From assembly GCF_040566555.1 (NCBI RefSeq), contig NZ_JBEWYP010000003.1:434001-498000 (forward strand): a stretch of 64,000 nucleotides of DNA, given 5' to 3'. The notes beneath the pieces are model-generated. The model was not told the DNA's origin. It worked only from the letters and a program-made list of their open reading frames with translations, and made no database searches. The stretch is from Sediminicola sp040566555 (GTDB lineage: Bacteria > Bacteroidota > Bacteroidia > Flavobacteriales > Flavobacteriaceae). A program made the position numbers and the translations under genes. The number at the start of each line of letters is the position of its first letter. The first letter of the stretch is position 1. Shown here one piece after another: positions 25,751 to 34,781 of the stretch.

Positions 25751-27112
25751 ATGTACGTAATACTCGATATAGAAACAACTGGCGGCAAATACAATGAGGA
25801 GGGCATCACCGAGATTGCCATCCATAGGTTCGACGGACATGAAGTTGTTGATCAGTTTATCAGCCTTATCAATCCAGAGAAGGAAATACAGCCGTTCGTA
25901 GTAAACCTAACCGGCATTAACAATAAGATGTTAAGGACGGCACCCAAATTTTATGAGGTTGCAAAACGAATAGTTGAAATTACATCAGATGCTGTAATTG
26001 TAGCACACAACGCCCAATTTGATTATCGAATCTTACGGACCGAATTCCGTAGGTTGGGTTTTAATTTCGAACGTAAAACCTTATGTACGGTTGATCTTTC
26101 AAAAAAATTGATTCCAGATCAAGATTCGTACAGCTTGGGGAAATTGGTTCGTTCCTTGGGCATCCCTGTCAGTGATAGGCACAGGGCCAATGGCGATGCC
26201 TTGGCTACCTTAAAACTATTTAAATTGCTGTTGTCAAAAGACAATGACAAGTCCATCGTAAAGGAAATTACCAAAGCTGCTACCTTGGGGGAGCTCTCCC
26301 CCACCCAATTAGATATTGTAGAACAACTCCCTTCTATCAGGGGGGTTTATTATATGCACAACAAGGATGGGGAAATTATATTCTTGGGTAATTCAGGAAA
26401 TATAAAAAAGCGGGTAAATCAGCACTTTACAAATGATGGTTCCAAGGCAAGAAAAATACAAAAAGAGACAAAAACAGTAACTTTTGAGCGTACGGGTAGT
26501 GAGTTAGTGGCCCTTTTAAAGGAAAATGAAGAACTGCAAAGGAACAAGCCGAAATACAATACCTATTCCAGGCGAAAGCTTTTTTCTTACGGGATCTATA
26601 AACGCACAAACCCCAATGGGTATTTCTCCCTGAGTACTGAGAGGATCAAAGAAAGTTCAGATCTAGTGGCAACCTTTAACAGTATACATGCTGCCCAAAA
26701 TTTCCTTTACAAAATTACCGAAGAATTTCAGTTATGTGATAAGCTAAATGGAATTTCCCAGGCAAAGACAAACTGTTCCAAACATACCTCGGGATTATGC
26801 TTAGGGGCATGCATCCAAAAAGAGGAAACCGCACCATACAATGAAAGGGTCAACTTGGCGTTGGGCACTTATTCCATCTCCAATAAGAACATGATTCTGA
26901 TTGATAAAGGTCGGGAATTGGGAGAAAAAAGCGGAATTCTGATTAAAAATGGAGTCTTTATGGGCTTGGGATTTTTTGATTTGAATTATCAGATCAATAA
27001 GCTTCAAATTTTGGAAACCATCATTACCCCTATGGAGGATAATGCCAATACCACCTTTCTAATTGAATCGCATCTTAGAAAAGGAAAGATTGCTAAAATT
27101 GTTACCTTGTAA
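25751..27112 (+). CDS. DnaQ-type exonuclease fused to GIY-YIG (UvrC/Cho-like) nuclease
   Basis: A 453-residue fusion. Residues about 1-170 are a DEDDh 3'-5' exonuclease: LDIETTGG (Asp and Glu of Exo I), HNAQFDYRIL (Exo II) and HRANGDALATLKL (Exo III His and Asp). Residues about 195-280 are a GIY-YIG domain: GVYYMHNKDGEIIFLGNSGNIKKRV, where IFLG replaces YIG, with Glu in ELVALLKENEEL. The remaining about 170 residues are UvrC-like, with four Cys/His candidates (SKHTSGLCLGAC). Such fusions resemble bacterial Cho and DnaQ-UvrC proteins that incise damaged DNA. It probably contributes to DNA repair alongside UvrABC. Its gene follows yggS by 38 bases. Confidence 0.9.
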   Translation: MYVILDIETTGGKYNEEGITEIAIHRFDGHEVVDQFISLINPEKEIQPFVVNLTGINNKMLRTAPKFYEVAKRIVEITSDAVIVAHNAQFDYRILRTEFRRLGFNFERKTLCTVDLSKKLIPDQDSYSLGKLVRSLGIPVSDRHRANGDALATLKLFKLLLSKDNDKSIVKEITKAATLGELSPTQLDIVEQLPSIRGVYYMHNKDGEIIFLGNSGNIKKRVNQHFTNDGSKARKIQKETKTVTFERTGSELVALLKENEELQRNKPKYNTYSRRKLFSYGIYKRTNPNGYFSLSTERIKESSDLVATFNSIHAAQNFLYKITEEFQLCDKLNGISQAKTNCSKHTSGLCLGACIQKEETAPYNERVNLALGTYSISNKNMILIDKGRELGEKSGILIKNGVFMGLGFFDLNYQINKLQILETIITPMEDNANTTFLIESHLRKGKIAKIVTL

Positions 27113-27164
27113 GCAGAAGAGTTAATTAGTGCACTTTTATTATTTTTACTAAAAAAGCATTCTA

Positions 27165-28007
27165 TTGAGCCACCAACCCAACCTTTCCAAAAACTGGAAG
27201 AAAAAGATTCATGAAGTAATTTACGGGACCCATACCCCCGCAGGGAAGCTTTTTGATATCATCTTATTGATTGTCATTGTTTACAGTGTTATCATTGTCA
27301 TGTTGGAAAGTGTTCCAGGGATAGACCAAGAATACCATACCTTTCTAAATGTATCGGAATGGATCGTCACTATCCTTTTCACAATAGAATACATCCTAAG
27401 AATCATCTGTATTCGAAAACCTAAGACATATATTTTCAGTTTCTTTGGAATGGTTGACCTCTTATCCACACTTCCAAAATACCTTTCCCTAATATTTGTA
27501 GGTTCACAATACTTGACTGCATTTAGGGCCTTGCGCCTTTTAAGGATTTTTAGAATACTTAAGCTCGCACGTTTTGTTGGGGCATCTAATAATCTTGCTA
27601 GGGCATTAAGTGCCAGTCGGACAAAAATATTGGTCTTCGTGTTTTTCATCATTGTCGTTTCTGTATTGTTGGGTACGGTCATGTACATCATAGAAGGCCC
27701 TGAACATGGATTCAATAGTATTCCGCATAGTGTTTATTGGACCATAGTGACGCTAACTACGGTGGGCTATGGAGATATTTCACCCCAAACCCCATTGGGA
27801 CAATTTCTTGCCAGTTTAATCATGATCATTGGATACGGTATCATAGCCGTTCCTACAGGCATAGTATCATCAGAATACACAAGTGCAATGAACAAGAGAA
27901 ATACAATACAAGACAAAGGCAGAGCCTGCCAGACATGTGGCACCGAAGTACTAAGAAAAGATGCTAAATTCTGCAGAATCTGCAGTACGGAATTAAAAGA
28001 TGATTAA
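27165..28007 (+). CDS. Voltage-gated-like potassium channel with C-terminal zinc ribbon
   Basis: A 280-residue ion transporter (PF00520). Six membrane segments are visible between residues about 25 and 235: S4 is RALRLLRIFRILKLARF, with Arg/Lys spaced by three, and the pore is TLTTVGYGDISP with the TVGYGD selectivity filter. The C-terminus carries a small four-cysteine zinc ribbon (CQTCGTEV then CRIC, about residues 254-273). The start is TTG at 27165 (MSHQPNLSKNW); the next ATG lies inside S1, so TTG is needed. It overlaps miaA by one base (TAATG). The ligand or voltage signal is unknown. Confidence 0.87.
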   Translation: MSHQPNLSKNWKKKIHEVIYGTHTPAGKLFDIILLIVIVYSVIIVMLESVPGIDQEYHTFLNVSEWIVTILFTIEYILRIICIRKPKTYIFSFFGMVDLLSTLPKYLSLIFVGSQYLTAFRALRLLRIFRILKLARFVGASNNLARALSASRTKILVFVFFIIVVSVLLGTVMYIIEGPEHGFNSIPHSVYWTIVTLTTVGYGDISPQTPLGQFLASLIMIIGYGIIAVPTGIVSSEYTSAMNKRNTIQDKGRACQTCGTEVLRKDAKFCRICSTELKDD

Positions 28008-28918
28008 TGGCTGACAAATGGCTTATATCAATTGTTGGCCCAACTGGCATAGGTAAAACTTCTTTGGCCATTAAACTGGCCCAACACTTTGAAACGGAAA
28101 TAATATCCGCAGATTCTAGACAGTTTTTTAAGGAAATGGCCATAGGCACAGCAGTTCCATCTAGGGAAGAATTAGAGACCATAAAACACCATTTCATCCA
28201 AAACATTAGCATTTTTGATGAATATTCCGTGGGGGATTTTGAAAGGGATGCCATTGCGTTGCTCCATGAATTATTCAAAAAAAGTAACATTGTTATAATG
28301 GTTGGTGGTAGTGGACTCTATATTGATGCCATTACAAAAGGACTGGACAAGTTTCCAGAAGTTGACCCCAATATCAGGGTGCAATTAAATAAGCTCCTGA
28401 AAGATCAAGGTATTTCTGTATTACAAGAAAAACTGTCCGTCTTGGATCCTACCTACTTCAATAAAGTGGATACTGAAAATCCCCATCGATTAATAAGGGC
28501 CCTTGAAATTTGCATGGGTACCGGAAAACCTTTTTCTTCTTTTTTACACCAAAATAAGGTAGTAAGGGATTTTAAGACCATCAGTATTGGGATAGATGCA
28601 GAACGCCATATTATTTACGATCGCATCAATCAACGTGTAGATCTAATGGTAGAAGCGGGTTTGGTAGATGAAGTTAGATCCCTAGAACCCCAAAAAGCAT
28701 TAAATGCCCTTCAAACTGTTGGCTACAGGGAACTTTTCAAATATTTTGAAGGAGATTGGACGTTGGATTTCGCCATTTCGGAAATAAAAAAGAATACCAG
28801 AAGATTTGCGAAAAGACAATTGACATGGTTTAAGAAAAATGAACAAACCATTTGGGTAGATTACCTAGAGGATATCGACTCAATAGTAGATAAGATTAAA
28901 CAAAAATTTAAAATATAA
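28007..28918 (+). CDS. miaA: tRNA dimethylallyltransferase
   Basis: A 303-residue enzyme that adds the dimethylallyl group to A37 of tRNAs reading codons starting with U. The N-terminal P-loop is VGPTGIGKTSLAIKL, followed by ISADSRQFF, the catalytic Asp region, and VGGSGLYIDAIT. The C-terminus has the RNA-contact segment KNTRRFAKRQLTWFK. Length fits the bacterial family. The start codon shares one base with the upstream channel stop, and the next gene follows after 3 bases, so translational coupling is likely. Confidence 0.96.
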   Translation: MADKWLISIVGPTGIGKTSLAIKLAQHFETEIISADSRQFFKEMAIGTAVPSREELETIKHHFIQNISIFDEYSVGDFERDAIALLHELFKKSNIVIMVGGSGLYIDAITKGLDKFPEVDPNIRVQLNKLLKDQGISVLQEKLSVLDPTYFNKVDTENPHRLIRALEICMGTGKPFSSFLHQNKVVRDFKTISIGIDAERHIIYDRINQRVDLMVEAGLVDEVRSLEPQKALNALQTVGYRELFKYFEGDWTLDFAISEIKKNTRRFAKRQLTWFKKNEQTIWVDYLEDIDSIVDKIKQKFKI

Positions 28919-28921
28919 ATT

Positions 28922-29422
28922 TTGAACCAAACTTTTAAACATATTCTTTTTGTAATGGGCGTTTCCGGATCAGGAAAATCCACTATTGGAAAACTATTGG
29001 CAACAGCATTGGGTTACCCTTTTTATGATGGAGACGATTATCATCCTGATCACAATATTAAAAAAATGGCTGCGGGCGAACCTTTAAATGACGAAGATCG
29101 TTATGATTGGTTACTGGCCTTAAATGAATTGGCCAAGAATCATACGTCAAAAGGGGCTGTTATTGCGTGTTCGGCCTTAAAGGAAAGCTATAGAGACCTA
29201 TTACAAAAAGGTATTGATACCAAGGTTCATTACATCTATTTAAAGGGGTCATTTGAAGAAATACTTGAAAGATTACAACAAAGAAAGGACCATTTTATGC
29301 CACTGGAATTGTTACAATCACAATTTGAAGCTCTCTCACCACCAAAAAATGCCATTGTAGTTGAAATTAAGGAGCAACCTGAAAAAATAGTAGATACAAT
29401 TTTAATCGCCCTAGACAAATAG
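28922..29422 (+). CDS. gntK: Gluconokinase
   Basis: A 166-residue P-loop kinase phosphorylating D-gluconate to 6-phosphogluconate. The Walker A is MGVSGSGKSTIGKLLA, followed by DGDDYHPDHNIKKM, where the Asp/Glu/His cluster is the family's substrate-binding region, and the C-terminal FMPLELLQSQFEAL. The start appears to be TTG at 28922; the ATG of MGVSGSG would begin inside the beta-strand preceding the P-loop. It comes 3 bases after miaA and is followed by the gluconate permease, which supports the assignment. Confidence 0.92.
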   Translation: MNQTFKHILFVMGVSGSGKSTIGKLLATALGYPFYDGDDYHPDHNIKKMAAGEPLNDEDRYDWLLALNELAKNHTSKGAVIACSALKESYRDLLQKGIDTKVHYIYLKGSFEEILERLQQRKDHFMPLELLQSQFEALSPPKNAIVVEIKEQPEKIVDTILIALDK

Positions 29423-29461
29423 AAACAATACCAGTTTACAAATAGCTCAATCCACTAAAAA

Positions 29462-30799
29462 ATGATGGAAACCCAATTGATATTAGCAGTCATCCTCGGT
29501 ATTGCCATGCTCTTATTTTTAATTTTAAAATTAAAGATCAATGCCTTTATCGCCCTGTTGATCGGTAGTATTATCGTAGGTATTTCCGCTGGTCTCGATG
29601 CTGAACAGATCATAAAAACTGTTCAGGAGGGAATGGGAAACACTTTAGGGTTTGTCGCCACTGTGGTGGGCCTTGGGGCCATGTTTGGTGCTATATTGGA
29701 ATATTCGGGTGGCGCAAAGACCATTGCCAACTTTATGATTTCCAAATTTGGTGTGCAAAGAGCTCCAATGGCCATGGTGGTCTCTGGGTTTCTAATAGCT
29801 ATCCCAGTATTCTTTGATGTGGCCTTTATCATATTGGTGCCCATGATTTACGCATTGCAGAGAAAGACAGGGAAGTCATTGTTATTATATGCCATTCCCC
29901 TACTAGCAGGTTTGGCAATTACCCATGCCTTTATACCTCCCACACCGGGACCAATTGCCGTAGCTAATATTATTGGCGCTGAATTGGGTTGGGTGATTCT
30001 AATCGGATTTATTGTTGGTATCCCAACGGCGCTTGCAAGCGGACTTCTCTTTGGAAAGTATATTTCTAAAAGAATACATGTTGAGGCACCAAAGGAAATT
30101 GAAAAGGGGGAAGAAACAGATCTTCCAAACATAGGTATAACCTTATGGATCATAAGTGTCCCCATATTTTTGATCTTGTTAAATACTGTTTTGAACAGTG
30201 ACTTGGTACCGCTTGAGAACAAAACGTTGCTAAATGGCATCTCCTTAGTGGGCCATCCATTTACTGCCCTAATAATTGCCAATATACTTGCGTGGTACTT
30301 TTTCGGAATTAAAAGAGGATTTAGCAAGGAAAAATTATTCAAGATCACCTCCAAGTCTCTGGAACCTGCGGGCACTATAATCCTTTTGACAGGTGCCGGA
30401 GGTGTCTTCAAACAAGTGCTCACCAATACAGGGGCCGGAGAATTACTGGCTACCTCTTTAAGTGATGCAGGTATCCCATTACTGGCTTTTGCTTTCATAA
30501 GTGCTGCCATAGTAAGAATCATACAAGGATCATCTACCGTGGCAATGATCACCGCAGCTGGCTTGGTAGCCCCTTTAATGGCCAATACCACCTTAAGTGG
30601 TCCCCAATTGGGCTGTATGGTCATCGCTATAGCTTCTGGCGCAAGTATCTTCTCCCACGTTAATGATAGTGGATTTTGGTTGGTGGGTCAATATTTGGGA
30701 ATTACTGAAAAAGAAACATTTAGATCCTGGACCGTTATGACTACTATTCTCGCTTTTACCGGATTTATAAGTGTAACCCTAATCAGCCTTTTTCTATAA
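29462..30799 (+). CDS. gntP: Gluconate:H+ symporter, GntP family
   Basis: A 445-residue inner-membrane permease with about 12-14 hydrophobic segments. The family signature includes VSGFLIAIPVFFDVAFIIL, PPTPGPIAVANIIGA and HVNDSGFWLVGQYLGI near the C-terminus. Proton-coupled uptake of gluconate (or a related aldonate) feeds the adjacent gluconokinase. An ATG pair (MMET) leaves the start uncertain by one codon. A strong bidirectional terminator closes the run that began at miaA or earlier. No regulator of the GntR kind is nearby. Confidence 0.92.
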   Translation: MMETQLILAVILGIAMLLFLILKLKINAFIALLIGSIIVGISAGLDAEQIIKTVQEGMGNTLGFVATVVGLGAMFGAILEYSGGAKTIANFMISKFGVQRAPMAMVVSGFLIAIPVFFDVAFIILVPMIYALQRKTGKSLLLYAIPLLAGLAITHAFIPPTPGPIAVANIIGAELGWVILIGFIVGIPTALASGLLFGKYISKRIHVEAPKEIEKGEETDLPNIGITLWIISVPIFLILLNTVLNSDLVPLENKTLLNGISLVGHPFTALIIANILAWYFFGIKRGFSKEKLFKITSKSLEPAGTIILLTGAGGVFKQVLTNTGAGELLATSLSDAGIPLLAFAFISAAIVRIIQGSSTVAMITAAGLVAPLMANTTLSGPQLGCMVIAIASGASIFSHVNDSGFWLVGQYLGITEKETFRSWTVMTTILAFTGFISVTLISLFL

Positions 30800-30802
30800 A
30801 AG

Positions 30803-30834
30803 AAAAAACCGTTCAGGGTTCTGAACGGTTTTTT
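30803..30834. terminator. Bidirectional terminator between gluconate permease and response regulator
   Basis: A perfect 14-bp stem (30803-30816 with 30821-30834) and GGTT loop, with A/T tracts on both sides. It serves both convergent transcription units. Confidence 0.92.
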
Positions 30835-30854
30835 AATTAATATGATATGAATAG

Positions 30855-31571
30855 TTATTCTTCTGTCTTTACAACCAATCTGAAACCTTCACCGTGAATG
30901 TTCAAAATTTCAACATTATCATCCTTTTTAAGGTATTTTCTCAGTTTTGCAATATACACATCCATACTTCTGGATGTGAAATAGTTGTCATCCCTCCATA
31001 TTTTAGTCAGAGCCAATTCCCTTGGCATTAGATCGTTTTCATGTAAGGCTAACAAGCGCAATAATTCATTTTCCTTTGGAGAGAGTTTTATAGCCTCTTC
31101 GTCCTTATATTTTAAAAACCTAAGTTTAGAATTCAATTGGAACCCTCCAATGGTGAATTCGAATTTTTTACTATCTGCAAGTCCATTTGAAGCTTTTCTT
31201 TGCAAAATAGCCTTAAGTTTCATCAGCAATACTTCCGAATCGAATGGTTTGTTAAGATAATCATCGGCACCTGCCTTATACCCTTTAAGAACATCCTCTT
31301 TCATGGTTTTTGCGGTAAGAAAAACAATGGGCACATGCTCGTTCTTTTCCCTAATCTCCTTGGCCAAGGTAAAACCATCCTTGTAAGGCATCATGACATC
31401 CAAAATACAAACGTCAAAATTATCTTTTTTAAATTTTTCAAAACCTTCCATCCCATTTTTTGCCAAGACAACATCAAAGTCGTTCATGGTCAAATAATCT
31501 TTAAGGACAATCCCAAAATTGGGATCATCTTCAACCAAAAGTATTTTCTTATTCGCTGTTTCCATATCCAT
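30855..31571 (-). CDS. OmpR-type response regulator, RprY-like
   Basis: A 238-residue regulator. The receiver (1-122) has Asp15, Asp16, phospho-acceptor Asp58 in VCILDVMMPYKDGFTLA, and Lys108. The C-terminal winged helix (about 140-238) holds LSPKENELLRLL and SRSMDVYIAKLRKYL. The LDVMMPxKDGFTLA core and overall layout strongly resemble RprY of Bacteroides, a global regulator, but orthology would need a tree. Its kinase is 3 bases upstream on the same strand. The gene is last in a run of coaE-containing genes on the reverse strand. Confidence 0.92.
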   Translation of the reverse strand: MDMETANKKILLVEDDPNFGIVLKDYLTMNDFDVVLAKNGMEGFEKFKKDNFDVCILDVMMPYKDGFTLAKEIREKNEHVPIVFLTAKTMKEDVLKGYKAGADDYLNKPFDSEVLLMKLKAILQRKASNGLADSKKFEFTIGGFQLNSKLRFLKYKDEEAIKLSPKENELLRLLALHENDLMPRELALTKIWRDDNYFTSRSMDVYIAKLRKYLKKDDNVEILNIHGEGFRLVVKTEE

Positions 31572-31574
31572 ATT

Positions 31575-33155
31575 TTAAATTAAAGGTAGTTTTATATAGA
31601 AAGTACTTCCTTTACCTCTTTCACTTTCTGCATAGACCTCACCCTGGTGATCTTCAATTATTCTTTTTACATAGGCTAACCCAAGGCCGTGACCTTTTAC
31701 GTTGTGTATATCACCCGTGTGTTCCCTATAAAATTTTTCAAATACCTTATTAAGAACCGCTTTGCTCATTCCTGATCCCTGGTCCTGTATTTTTATAACT
31801 ATATAATTTTTTGCCAATTCCGTAAACACATCAATTTTTGGTGCATCTGGCGAATATTTAATGGCATTGTCCAAAATATTAACAATAACATTGGTAAAGT
31901 GCATGTCATTAGCCAAGACATCGGATCTTTCTGCGTCCAGATGTGTTTTTATATAACCACCTCTATCACCAACAATTAGTTCCACATGGGCTATGGCATC
32001 ATCAATGATCTCATGGGCATCTATTCTGTCCTTACTGATATCCAGTTGATTTTTTTCGAGTTTTGAAATTCTCAACACGTTCTCTACCTGTGCATGCATC
32101 CTTTTGTTCTCGTCCCTTATCATCTGTAGGTAGCGCAATACTTTCTCCTTATCGTCTATGATCTTTGGATTTTTAATAGCTTCAACCGCTAAATTGATAG
32201 TGGCGATGGGCGTCTTAAATTCATGCGTCATATTATTGATAAAATCAGACTTGATCTCAGAGATCTGTTTTTGTTTAATCAATTGATATATGGCACTTGA
32301 ATAGGCTACTACTATTACCAAGGTAAACACCAAGGATAATATTGCCATTCCAAGAATTGAACTGATCAAGAACTTTTTCTTTTTAGGAAAAGATATCAAA
32401 AGGGAAAAATCTGTTGCCCCTTCACTATCTCCAAATATGGGTGCTTCGTACAATGTACTTCCTACAAATTTAAATTTCCTAGACCTTATTTTGGTAGGCA
32501 ATCCTTTACTATATACCCCGTATTCATAGTCTATGTCTATTCCCCGGTTATTAAACTCCCTATCCAAAATCAATTCTATTTCCTGTTTGGAAACGCGCTT
32601 GTGTATGGGGACTGTTTTGGCATATTCCCTAAAAACATCATCAAATTGAGCCTTTTCAATTGAGGAAAGGCCACCAATCTTTTCCAAGGTTTGAACAGGG
32701 CTTAATTTAAATCCCTTGCCGTCCAAACCATAGTCTTCCCTAAAAATTGTTTTTGTACGTTTGCTCGTAAAATTTTTCAGGGTTGTACTATCTGAACCTA
32801 TGTCATTGTCAAAGAACGTGGATGCAACGTTATAATCCTCTTCTAAAATTCCATGGGAATAAAAGAGTACTTCATTGGAATTGACATCTCTATCTACAAA
32901 AAAGAAATTCCTAAAATGTGAATCCTTGGGTTTACCAAGACTGTCCTTAAGGTTCACGTACCTATCCGAGTAGTCCTTTATCTCCCTGTCCTCTATCTTC
33001 TCCGTGGCCTTGGTTAAAACCTCAGAAACCGCATTTGAAAACTGCTCCTCTTTATCATCTACTGACTTTTTTATCCAATATCCTTGGACAAAAATAATGC
33101 CCACAAGGGACAGACTCATCAGGATAACAAGGAGTACGAATAACTTCTTGTTCAT
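31575..33155 (-). CDS. Two-component sensor histidine kinase, RprX-like
   Basis: A 526-residue membrane kinase. TM1 is about 5-27, then a large extracytoplasmic sensor region (about 28-260), and TM2 about 262-293. HisKA with His311 (NNMTHEFKTPIATI) follows, then HATPase_c: N-box VNILDNAIKYSPD, G1 DQGSGM and G2 GHGLGLAYVKRI. It is paired with the OmpR-type regulator 3 bases downstream. The promoter region, 33156-33240, contains TTAAC direct repeats, which could be binding sites of the partner regulator, and lies after the stop of coaE. Confidence 0.92.
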   Translation of the reverse strand: MNKKLFVLLVILMSLSLVGIIFVQGYWIKKSVDDKEEQFSNAVSEVLTKATEKIEDREIKDYSDRYVNLKDSLGKPKDSHFRNFFFVDRDVNSNEVLFYSHGILEEDYNVASTFFDNDIGSDSTTLKNFTSKRTKTIFREDYGLDGKGFKLSPVQTLEKIGGLSSIEKAQFDDVFREYAKTVPIHKRVSKQEIELILDREFNNRGIDIDYEYGVYSKGLPTKIRSRKFKFVGSTLYEAPIFGDSEGATDFSLLISFPKKKKFLISSILGMAILSLVFTLVIVVAYSSAIYQLIKQKQISEIKSDFINNMTHEFKTPIATINLAVEAIKNPKIIDDKEKVLRYLQMIRDENKRMHAQVENVLRISKLEKNQLDISKDRIDAHEIIDDAIAHVELIVGDRGGYIKTHLDAERSDVLANDMHFTNVIVNILDNAIKYSPDAPKIDVFTELAKNYIVIKIQDQGSGMSKAVLNKVFEKFYREHTGDIHNVKGHGLGLAYVKRIIEDHQGEVYAESERGKGSTFYIKLPLI

Positions 33156-33172
33156 TAGCGTAAAATTAGAAA

Positions 33173-33223
33173 TTTAACATTTAGTGGATTGTACGTTTAA
33201 CCTAACCTTAACAAAAATGTTAA
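33173..33223. promoter_or_regulatory. TTAAC repeats upstream of the RprX-like kinase
   Basis: TTAAC occurs at 33174, 33197 and 33208 (steps of 23 and 11 bases), and TTAACA-AAAA-TGTTAA (33208-33223) makes a perfect inverted repeat. An 11-base step is what OmpR-family regulators commonly bind. Confidence 0.4.
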
Positions 33224-33240
33224 AATTTATTATGTAGGTC

Positions 33241-33822
33241 CTATTTCTTAAGAAAAATTTGGTGAAGTTCCTGTACCTTTCTCTTGGTTTCCTCCAAGTT
33301 GATATTTTCAATAACATAAGTGGCAAGCGCCTTCTTATCTGCTTCATCCCATTGGTTATCCATCCTGGACAAGACGTGATGTTCATCTACCTTATCCCTT
33401 GCCATGACCCGTGCCAGTCTGGTTTCTTTAGGGGCGGCCACCAAAACAACAGCATCATACTTATCTTGGATATTATTTTCAAATATAATGGCAGCCTCCT
33501 GTATGACGTAAGAGTAATCCTGTTTCCTGACCCAGGCTTCGAAATGTTCTCTAACAGCGGGATGTACTATGGCATTTAATTGGCTCAGGGCTTCTTTATC
33601 GGAGAATACCTTTTTAGCAATAAATTCCCTGTTCAAATCCCCTTCAAGGTAAGCTTCATTACCAAAAAGTTCAACAATGGCTTTCTTGATTATTTTGGAA
33701 TTGCCCATGAGCAGTTTGGCCTCGGCATCTGAATTATACACAGGGACGCCCAAGGCGACAAACATCTTTGCTACAGTAGATTTTCCACTACCAATCCCTC
33801 CTGTCAATCCAATTAATTTCAT
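33241..33822 (-). CDS. coaE: Dephospho-CoA kinase
   Basis: A 193-residue P-loop kinase, last step of coenzyme A synthesis (3'-OH phosphorylation of dephospho-CoA). The Walker A is LTGGIGSGKSTVAKMF (about 5-20), followed by VYNSDAEAKLLM, the catalytic Asp, and IIFENNIQDKYD. The start ATG overlaps the stop of the YbbR gene upstream (ATGA), so translation is coupled. The last residues (HQIFLKK) fit family length. Together with coaBC at 39315 the window holds three of the CoA steps. Confidence 0.95.
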   Translation of the reverse strand: MKLIGLTGGIGSGKSTVAKMFVALGVPVYNSDAEAKLLMGNSKIIKKAIVELFGNEAYLEGDLNREFIAKKVFSDKEALSQLNAIVHPAVREHFEAWVRKQDYSYVIQEAAIIFENNIQDKYDAVVLVAAPKETRLARVMARDKVDEHHVLSRMDNQWDEADKKALATYVIENINLEETKRKVQELHQIFLKK

Positions 33823-34778
33823 TCCATTTTTAAGATATATTCCACTTCCTTCTCCAAAAGCTTAATGTCAAAAAGCCCTTCTGGCTTATTGGCCAATTTC
33901 AGGGTAATCATAGATGATTTTGTATCCTTTACGGTATTAAAGTCGGCCACCACCCTAAAATCAGTAGCTTTTACCTTTTTAAGCCTTTCTATTTTTCCCT
34001 TACACAAGACAGAAACTTTATTGGGAAATGTTTTAATCTGCATGTCCTTGTCAAGATTTGTCACTTCTACCGGCACCTCTACAATTTTTTCTGAAAATCT
34101 GGCTACTTTCCCTGTTATCCTAACTTCATTGGCAGAATACCTGGTATTCAACAATTTATCTGATTTTACAAGCGATAATTTTTTAGAAAAATCATTGCTG
34201 ACATCCTTTAAAACTACAGTTCTTGTATGTACGCTCCTAATGGTATCAATTTCATTTTTAGGTCCTGAAAGTGTCACTTCGGTAGGTTCCATTTTTAAAG
34301 TTCCATCCAACATATAATTCTGTGCGTAGTCTATTTGCAATCTGGAGACTACAGGCACCGACTTTGAATACAGATGATAAAGGGCAAAATACAAGGTATC
34401 CCTATTGTCAACACTGACCAAGGAAATAGATGATGGCAATTGGGCCTCTATTTGTTTAACACATGTTTCTTGTGGCAAATAATATTTAGTTCCTTTTTTC
34501 TTGATGTAGGACAAATCCAATTGCACTACCCTAGGGCTGAAGTTGTATCGCAAAAATTGAAATCCACTGCAATTCAGTTTTACTTCCAGCTGATCTTTGG
34601 AAGATCCTTTAAAGAGTAAACTATCGGGAACATTTATGTATTCCAAATCAAAGGATGTTGTACTGGTATATCGTTCTGTTAAGTTACTAACAAACCAAGC
34701 CAATGCAGAGCACAATAACAAGAGCGAAAAAATTTTCACTTTTCGTTTTTGTAGTCCGTTATTAGTTTTTTTTATCAC
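33819..34778 (-). CDS. YbbR/CdaR-domain membrane-anchored protein
   Basis: A 319-residue protein. One N-terminal membrane segment (about 17-33, IFSLLLLCSALAWFVSN) is followed by an extracytoplasmic region made of YbbR-like repeats (about 40-130, 135-225, 230-315). The recurring pattern is a strand ending in a VxLSGP or VRITGK turn, for example EVTLSGPKNEID and EVRITGKVARFSE. In Firmicutes the related CdaR binds the c-di-AMP cyclase CdaA; whether this protein does so here is unknown, because no cdaA is in the window. The start is GTG at 34778. It overlaps coaE by four bases and follows the glycosyltransferase gene by 3. Confidence 0.85.
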   Translation of the reverse strand: MIKKTNNGLQKRKVKIFSLLLLCSALAWFVSNLTERYTSTTSFDLEYINVPDSLLFKGSSKDQLEVKLNCSGFQFLRYNFSPRVVQLDLSYIKKKGTKYYLPQETCVKQIEAQLPSSISLVSVDNRDTLYFALYHLYSKSVPVVSRLQIDYAQNYMLDGTLKMEPTEVTLSGPKNEIDTIRSVHTRTVVLKDVSNDFSKKLSLVKSDKLLNTRYSANEVRITGKVARFSEKIVEVPVEVTNLDKDMQIKTFPNKVSVLCKGKIERLKKVKATDFRVVADFNTVKDTKSSMITLKLANKPEGLFDIKLLEKEVEYILKME

Positions 34779-34781
34779 CCT

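Noticed and set aside
29848..30624. 258-residue reverse frame inside the gluconate permease
   Set aside because: It lies wholly within the well-supported gntP frame, has no family motif, and reads as a hydrophobic-codon shadow.
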